Below, piece after piece: positions 56,941-64,000 of a stretch of 64,000 bases of DNA. The notes under the pieces were generated by a model. It was given only the letters and a program-made list of their open reading frames with translations, made no database searches and was not told the origin of the DNA. The position numbers were made by a program, and so were the translations under genes. This DNA is from Mesocentrotus franciscanus (taxonomy: Eukaryota; Echinodermata; Echinoidea; Camarodonta; Strongylocentrotidae). Numbering within the stretch: the stretch's first letter is position 1; every line of letters begins with the position of its first letter. The DNA lies in contig CP137683.1 in assembly GCA_037976565.1 (NCBI GenBank), positions 12,718,699-12,782,698 of the forward strand, in the 5' to 3' direction.

Positions 56941-57065
56941 TAAACAATTACATATTAAACATAACAAACAATTACAAATAAAGCTACAAATTATAATACA
57001 TATAAAATATACATCAATGTGAACAGAGTAAGTTAATCATCAAAAGCAATCTTGAATAAATGTGT

Positions 57066-57603
57066 CTTAAAGATACTATATCCCTTTTGCAGCCAACATC
57101 AAATTCTGTAGAACTCTGCAGGAATTATGAATATGTCATGTATGTCCTATCTGTGAAATTAAAACTTTAGCAGTGTCCTAATATTCAAATTATGCAAGGA
57201 AACCCGTTTACTTGCTAGACTTCACTGTCAGACACTATTGAGTGACTGACTGGCTTTTTCATCTTTGGTAATAACATACATAAAATGAGCTGTAAAGGGT
57301 ACATGAGCATTTGTCTACATCAATAACCCACTTCTTGTAATGGCCAAAATTAAACTGATTGAATCTTTGCGCAGCATAAAACGTACGACCATTCGGTACA
57401 ATGGTCTGAAAATCAGACTATTACTTACTGGCTCTATAGCTCCTAAGTCGATTCGACAACTAATAGTCGTTATTTTCCCACTTAAAGACATTTTCAAGCC
57501 CCCCTTTTTTTAGGGAAGTTCTAAATTAGTATTGTCTTTCAAATGCCGTTGGAATTTAACCTTTTCATTTTTTTGGCCTGCAAATGGGACATAGTACCTT
57601 TAA
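57066..57603. mobile_element. TTTAAAGATACTATGTCCC MITE, copy 3
   Basis: Same orientation as and nearly identical to 21347-21886 over its whole length. Confidence 0.86.
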
Positions 57604-59160
57604 GACAAGTTTTGAATTGGTTGATATTCTGACAGTCTTTGACATGTAAAGGTAGTCTGTTTGTTCCAAAGTTCAGCAGAAGCTTTGGAAAAGAGCAATG
57701 ACCATAAGAAAGAGTTGACACCGAAGTAGACACGAGGTTTAATTGTGAAGATGTGTGAGGGTTTGTATTCCTACGTAACTGTAGAGCATTTTGCATTAGC
57801 ATGTATTTTTCTTATAATAGAGGGATTTGTGATTACATACGTTTACATGTAGGAGCCTCTTTTGTTTTTCTCTGTGACTTTTTTCACACCCACTTTCCAT
57901 TATTTATAAATGAGGTGTATTTTTTAGTTTGCCACCAGTTTGAACGAGTCATAATGAGAATGTTTTTTTCCTACATTGATATGGTACGTGATCATCGCAT
58001 TTTCCATACAACAGCATCCGTGGGAGTTTAATCTATCTCCTTGTGCTATATGTAATTATCGTATTGGATCAACAAGGAATTTGTGGTCGGTGGCGGTATG
58101 TATTATCGGGATGGGCCAATTTTGATTAATCCTGTGGCTTGGATTGATAACGTCATTACAACCACAAAGGAACCCACTTAGTAGTACCCAGTCCCTTAAA
58201 GAGAGAATTCTAGAAATGTCACTTTGTGAAAGATTGGTGAATATATTTATTGATGATAATTATGTCATAGGAGTTAGAAAGCAATGCATAGCATACCGTG
58301 TGTGTGTGTGGGGGGGACAGACAGAGAGAGAGAGAGACACACACACACACACACACATGTACACGCAGGTTAAGAATTGACCCTTGTTACTGGTAGTGTC
58401 ATAGGATGTTTAATTGCTGACTTTTTATGTTATATTTCACATGTTTTGAGATAAAATGGATTCTCTTTCTTACATCTTAAATTGAATGCAAGATTGAAAC
58501 ACCGTTAGAATAATAATTAATAGCCCTCTTACTATCCTCTCATCGTTGTGCCCTTCTCTTTAACCAAATGACAATATATTATCTTCTTCAAAACTATGGG
58601 ATCAATACGCTAATATCCCTGACATTTCAGACCAAATTACAAGTAGCCAACTTAGCAAAACCTTGTGTTAATATACATTCTGGGTTTTCCCATGATATTT
58701 TCCCTTCGTCATGTGGATTTTGCTATTTATGGACTTCCATCATGAGACAAACAACAACTTGTTTGTGATCATTTTGAAGGTATGCTAGTGGTTATTTTTC
58801 AGTGAGATAATAGTCTAGTTATTAACACTGATGTGTATGATGTAACGATTCTATATTTATCCCAAAGAAAAGAATTTCAAACACATAATTATGAGTAAAA
58901 AGTGATATTCAGTATTGTATTTTTGTACGTTAAGCTAGTTGAGTTTTGCAAATTTTACCTGGTGTTGTCTTTTACCCATGTTATATACCCTTTTTTAAAC
59001 TAAGGCTGTGATATGGTACATGTCAGCAGAACTGGAACAAGAACAGAATTCTGCTTTGAAATGTGGCTTGAGGAAAAGTTCACATAACTATGGCAAGGTT
59101 ATTTTTTTATTGTTTATATTTTACCTAGAATTAGATGCCAAGTTGGCCAACGCAGTTATC
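57604..59160. other. Gene C intron or downstream DNA, no exon seen
   Basis: AT-rich unique sequence with a compound GT/GA/CA microsatellite at 58299-58360. Confidence 0.4.
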
Positions 59161-59167
59161 TGTTACT

Positions 59168-59713
59168 CTTTTCACACTTGTTTTGCTTAACCCCGTACTT
59201 TGCTTAACCCCGTACTTTGCTTAACACCGTACTTTGCTTAGCCCCGTACTATCCTTAACCCCGTACTAACTTTTTTGGCTTTTCTCACTACAATTCGTTA
59301 GCCCCGTACTAGCCATAGCGTGAATATTCATTAATTCGCTCCACTGCGTAGTCCCGGACTATTTTTCGTTTCTGTTCTCATTCATTTTGCTTGGCACCGC
59401 AATTGCTGAGTTAGCACCACAATTGCGGGGTTAGCCCTGCTATTTTGCAGGGCCAGCTAACCCGTACTATAGGTGGGGCTAGCCCACTTTGTTAAAAAAC
59501 GTGTCTGAACAGAAAGTGGAATAAGCTTAACCCCGGACTATAGGTGGGGCTAAAACCCCCTTTAACCCCACCTATAGTACGGGTTTAAGCAACATTTTGC
59601 CAGTGTGAAAAGAAAGTGGAATAAGCTTAACCCCGGACTATAGGTGGGGCTAAGACCCCCCTTTAGCCCCACCTATAGTACGGGGTTAAGCAAAATTTTG
59701 CCAGTGTGAAAAC
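59168..59713. mobile_element. Composite TIR element with CTTAACCCCGTACT repeats
   Basis: Ends TTTTCACACTTGTTTTGC and GCAAAATTTTGCCAGTGTGA. The left side has five units of TTTGCTTAACCCCGTAC type; the right side has a 100-bp unit (AAAGTGGAATAAGCTTAACC ... CCACCTATAGTACGGG) twice in tandem, each itself a hairpin. Confidence 0.75.
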
Positions 59714-61280
59714 AGTATGTGTGTTGTAAGTTACTAAAATGTTACAGAGCTTAGCAAAATGTACAGTACTGGCAAGAAAAGATGTGTCTGAAACGCTAAA
59801 GGCGTAAGAGGGATGTTGGTGAAAACATTTTCATTTGACATACTGTACATGAGATAAATTTAGGTAATATCATAATGATACCTCTTTGTGAGAAAATTTG
59901 ATTATTCACAATTAGACATTTTGCATTCTGAACATGCTTTTTTTTGTGCCACTATATTTTCATCAAGATACCTTAGGTGCACTATATGCATATGACATTT
60001 CATTTTTGCTGCAGCATTTTGTTTTAGGCGTTTTACTGTGTCGTACAGGAACGGAGCTCAAGAAAAGAAAAGATGGATGAATGCACCTTGCATAGCGGAA
60101 GCTGTCAGTGTTTTTGTCATGCCGGTCTTCACCTCTTCTGACCCCCAAAACATCAAGTTTGATTGAAGACTATTCCTCCTGCTTGGTTTCCCCCCAAGGC
60201 ATCAAAGAGCTAGTCTTCGGGCTCAGACCCTCATTTGACACTTTAACATAATGCCTTTGAGTCTTGAGCAGAGCCTAACTCTGCCAGTCTCTGGTTGTGT
60301 CAGAAGCAGCTACAGTAAAGGGCCTATTGACAGCTGTTTCTGAATAGTCTTCTTGCTCAGTCTCGGTAATGTGTATCACAGCTGACAAGGGTTTGTGCCC
60401 GCAAACTATCGAGTAGCAAAGCGAGACTTTTCTAGAGATGGCAAAGATGGAGGGCATCTATTTAAATGTCTGCATTTATCATCCATCTATACTCAAGGTG
60501 GTTCAATTTATTCTTCTCTGCAAAAGCTATGTCATCCCCTTTTTTCACGCAAGAAATCAGGAATCTCATTGAGAGATACATGGAACTCTGTAGCTCCTTG
60601 CATTATTTTGTATCAAATGATACTTATCAAGTAGTACAATGAGTCAGCGGAGAAGTAATGGGGGGGGTTGACGAAAAGGTAAAGAAAACACAGAATAAAA
60701 AACATAGTAAGATAGATAAGTTAAAGAGGAAAGGGAATGTGAAATACAAGTAGAAGTGATCATAATAATATTGCTTTTCAGTATTCAAAGTTTTGCTACT
60801 AATCTTAGATTACATGATGCATGAAAAAGATAATTTTCATGTCATGCCATAATTCCGGAAGTTAAAGATCAGAATAAATCAGGTTTTTATTTTTGAGCTG
60901 ATAAGCTGGGCGAGCACACACAGTGTAATTATTTTGCTCCTGGCGCCATTAATCTTTGATATACTTTTGCTTCGATTGTCATCCAGACCTTGATTTTAAT
61001 CATATTACAAATCAGATACATATAGGTATTACCATATTCCATCTCCCAAGTTGGATTTTGATTTTTTAAATTCAGCTCATGACTTCAGAAGCGGGTGATT
61101 AGTGCGGCCCCAAAACGTGATTGATTGCAATCTGAGACAAAGATTCTGCTCTGTTGTCGTCATGCCAACGCCCACAAGTTCTGTAGATCTACGTGTACCT
61201 GGTTTGTGAGGTTTTTATAATGTCTTTGAAGCCACATAACCATCTTTTTCAATGTATATATTACTTCGCTGACACCAAAG
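59714..61280. other. Unique DNA, no exon seen
   Basis: AT-rich with a few GC-richer stretches (60040-60400); nothing recognised. Confidence 0.35.
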
Positions 61281-61320
61281 TTGGTTGAATTACCTATGAA
61301 TCTGTGTATGGGTCTCTCAG

Positions 61321-61376
61321 GCAGTGACATTGTGGCCCACCGTCAAATGTTTCCAGCTTTTCCTCAAATTTCGAGG
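61321..61376 (+). CDS. Tentative further gene C exon
   Basis: Acceptor tgggtctctcag and donor AGG|gtgagg; begins in the phase required by exon 50374-50676 and reads (G)SDIVAHRQMFPAFPQISR. The frame stays open to 61583 (RRYNNGEDNKTRFLPASKEN). No similarity to IA-2 that I can recall, so chance is quite possible. Confidence 0.2.
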
Positions 61377-61990
61377 GTGAGGGCAGTTGACCCTATACTG
61401 CAAATACAATGTTCGATAGTAGATGGCGACCTTTCTCCCACACTGCGCAGGTCAGCACAGCGCAGATACAATAATGGGGAAGACAATAAGACAAGGTTTC
61501 TTCCGGCTTCCAAAGAGAATGTACAGCAGTGTCAACTAATTCCTTATTTTACTGTATTGTTCAGGTTTTATGAGCTCCCTTGATGATTATATGAGGGCCT
61601 ACATGTACATGTATGTAGGCACCATCATAATCTGTTACTTATAAGTTTATTGGTTCCGAAACTATATTTTCTGTCAAACTTTCTAGTTCTTGACCCATTG
61701 TATTTTTATGGGAATCGGAAGTGCCTTTGCCAAATATACCCATGGCCCGTGCTGCTCTCTATGGCCAAATACCGGAGTTGAGGTGGTGACAATTTATGAT
61801 GACATGATTTCGTTACGAGTCAGGAGGTGGAGGGCACATAATACATGTTGGTCGTAAAAGTGAAGTCCATTCGCAACGATTGACAACCCCTGTTTTGGGG
61901 TAATTTCCCTTTAGATGAGAACCCACTACTGCAGTATTTTTCTGTAACCAATGGGTATGTACAGCAATAACAATGCAGCATTACACATAC

Positions 61991-62220
61991 AGTTAACTAA
62001 TAAATTATTCATACCCTTGCAAATTTGATATTTTTGTGTTTTTCATAACTCAAGAATGAAAGGTGGACATGTTGAATTATGGCCTTTGTTGAATACTGTA
62101 ATAGATGTAAGCTTTAATATGTCACATTCTGAAGAAACATATATCAGGAAAAATACGTTTTCACATACTTAAAAAAATACAAAACTTGGTAAGGATATGA
62201 ATAATTTATTAGTTAACTGT
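61991..62220. mobile_element. MITE family 'GTTAACTAATAAATTATTCATACCC', copy 3
   Basis: AGTTAACTAATAAATTATTC ... GAATAATTTATTAGTTAACT: the best-preserved ends of the family (about 27 bp). Opposite orientation to copies 1 and 2. Confidence 0.85.
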
Positions 62221-62568
62221 ATGTGTAATGCTGTGTTGTTATTGATGAGGTTTTGTTTTGAGGATGAAATACATTTGAAAATCAAATCATATCTTCTATG
62301 TTCTATTGTTCTCCCTGTAATTATTCTATTTTCTGTATTTTAGTCTGAAAGTAAGGCACATGCATGTGACTGGAATTGTTAATTTGAAATGTGGTTACTG
62401 TAAATCCACAAACCGTCGTGTTCATTAAACATTCATGAATTTCTCAAGTGGTTGGGATTCACAAAATTTGCATAACATAAAATAACTAAAACTGATCATA
62501 TTTGACACAAAACTAAATTTTTGCAGTTCACGAAAGTTTCTTGCTGCAAATGTGGCTGCGGTGTAAAA

Positions 62569-62937
62569 GGGTGCGTTTATCGTGTCTTGCCACTCAGAAT
62601 CAGCGTTTCTATATGTACATATCGAACCCCACTATCGACTCTTCACGATTCAAAATAAAGGCCTTGTCTCTGCGCAGCTGCTTTGCGCCGTTTGACCCAG
62701 GAAGCAGATTAGCATGGGAAGGTCTGATTTGTATGTGGGGTTCAAAACGGCTTTGCATTTGTCGTGTCTCAGAAATTCTGGCTGTATGTCACATTCAAAA
62801 CGCACTTTTCTCGGCGTTACAATATGCCCATATCTAAAGACGTTTGAAAAAGGCTTTGCGTTTATCACCATAAAAATTTGCTTGAAAGGCGTTTGAAAAC
62901 GCTGATTCTAGGCAAAAATTGGACGATAAATGCACCC
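62569..62937. mobile_element. 369-bp MITE, ends GGGTGCATTTATCGT
   Basis: Left GGGTGCGTTTATCGTGTC..AATCAGCGTTT, right AAACGCTGATT..ACGATAAATGCACCC. Internal AAAACG/GCGTTT pairs repeat. A 98-codon frame in it is not a gene. Confidence 0.8.
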
Positions 62938-63765
62938 AAAGTTTCATGTGGTGGAACTTTCCATTATGGTTATAAAGTACTCATAATTGATCCTAAATTT
63001 TTAAGATTATAATATTTGCTCAACATGAGTGAGCTGTAGCCCAACCTTTTATTATTAAACAATTTGAATTACAGATAATTGTATAAATCAATATTTTCAT
63101 ACATGGGTATTTTTGTGACTTGTTATTGTAAACAGAGGCCATTTTAAGGTACATGTTCACACAAGCACTGACAGCTCATGTTTGTATGTGCAAAAATAAT
63201 GCTTATGCAGTAATTAATAGAGAAATTAGTACCGGTACTAATGAATATCATAGATACAAGGACATGAAACCCATTCCCCTCTTGACAGGCAATTATGCTA
63301 AAATAATTTCTTCTTGATGACTGCATTTAGATTAGAGTAGTGCTAGTGCATTTGCATTGTAGTAGAGTCACTTTCAGATTAAAGGTTTATTTGCATAACA
63401 AGCAAAACGTAGAGACATATCCAAATTCGCCATATCGTCTTCTAAGCGCCGCAGGCGCATGCATGCAAAAACAACGGTAAAACGATACTTTAAAAATCAA
63501 GTGGGAGGGCACAGTGTCTCGGATTGCTCGCATGGAATGCCAGAAGCATTGACATTCAACCATCCTTTTACTCAAAGACCACTCTTTTTATATCTCTTCC
63601 TCCCGTGGGATTGAGAATGTTGAATGTGAATCCAAAAATAGCTTCCCCAAAATAGGCTAATTTCCTGTCTCAATTCATCAAGTGATATTTTCTGGAAATG
63701 ATGCTCCTCATGTGTTCTCCGACTCTTCTTTTCTCCTTCTACTTTTGGATAATAATGGATATATT
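62938..63765. other. Unique DNA, no exon seen
   Basis: AT-rich with a small GCGCCGCAGGCGCATGCATGC palindromic patch near 63445. Nothing recognised. Confidence 0.35.
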
Positions 63766-63767
63766 TG

Positions 63768-64000
63768 CTTCACGTGCATATGGATTATCATTCTAATCTT
63801 GTTTCTTGGAAATGTTTGATCTTGTATATCGGCTGTTCAGAGCCAAAAGGGTGTTACCTCTGTGTTAAAGTATGCCAGTTAATGCCCTTCTGTATCCAAA
63901 CAGACAATGATGAGTACTGCTCTTCATTTCTCCTACTTCTTTTTTAATAATCATATAGGTATCTTTGCTTCATGTGGTTGTCAATATTCATTCTAGTTTT
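63768..64000. repeat. About 200-bp tandem repeat containing the palindromic element, running off the edge
   Basis: One unit 63768-63962 holds TTCAGAGCCAAAAGGGTGTT ... AGTTAATGCCCTTCTGTATC; a second unit restarts at 63969 (GCTTCATGTGGTTGTCAATA). Another unit is at 42530-42860. Confidence 0.65.

Noticed and set aside
62541..62896. 98-codon frame and its minus-strand partner
   Set aside because: Lies inside a 369-bp MITE; both strands are open because of its inverted repeats.
1..64000. CRISPR array, prokaryotic operons or integrated virus
   Set aside because: Repeats are microsatellites or MITEs without regular spacers; genes have introns; no reverse transcriptase, integrase, capsid or transposase frame was recognised.

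Overview
This is eukaryotic (animal) genomic DNA: AT-rich, intron-dominated, with GT-AG splice sites, dozens of short inverted-repeat transposons, tRNA-derived SINEs and very many simple-sequence arrays (GA, CT, GAT, GAA, TCTG). The repeat style, the recurrent ACATGTAC motif and the protein content point to a marine invertebrate deuterostome, most likely a sea urchin. That assignment is inference. Almost all long open frames in the window are translated microsatellites; the real coding sequence lies in short exons that had to be assembled by splice-site and phase matching.

Three genes can be supported. (A) Minus strand, 8489 down to the left edge: a previously unnamed leucine-rich-repeat (LRR) receptor. 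It has a signal peptide and LRRNT cysteine cap, six LRR exons (four of exactly 72 nt), an LRRCT cap, a roughly 110-residue linker and a transmembrane exon at 86-298. All eleven exons join in phase to give 448 codons; the cytoplasmic part is off the left edge. Failure to splice at 1324 would give a stop one codon later, i.e. a secreted 368-residue form. (B) Minus strand, 30369 down to 19469: four phase-compatible exons giving the C-terminal 81 residues of an unrecognised protein, followed by a poly(A) signal. (C) Plus strand, 34295 to 50676 and beyond: the N-terminal lumenal part of a PTPRN/PTPRN2 (IA-2/phogrin) orthologue, the dense-core secretory-granule receptor-type phosphatase. The tell-tale cysteine module GCHFSEVC..CVEDNLFGSC parallels vertebrate IA-2. 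The signal-peptide exon was not found; the SEA-like, transmembrane and phosphatase parts lie beyond the right edge. The fifth visible exon contains an apparent one-base frameshift in a GGGG run (49723-49726).

Layout: 1-8.5 kb gene A with microsatellites, MITEs and duplicated segments in its introns; 8.5-19.3 kb intergenic, microsatellite- and repeat-rich; 19.4-30.4 kb 3' half of gene B with large repeat-filled introns; 30.4-34.3 kb inter-exon DNA with a 460-bp acidic-codon-like GAT/GAA array and a perfect RFX X-box; 34.3-50.7 kb gene C exons; 50.7-64 kb probable large gene C intron with MITEs, SINEs, local tandem duplications and a few candidate regulatory islands.

The mobile-element record is the other main content: about 18 inverted-repeat families or hairpins, several with two or three copies here, some nested (a SINE in a MITE, a MITE in a MITE, a hAT-type element with a perfect 8-bp target duplication), and a short palindromic element of about 75 bp seen at least six times. 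In both gene A and gene C the 3' end of an exon together with its splice donor has been duplicated into the adjacent intron.
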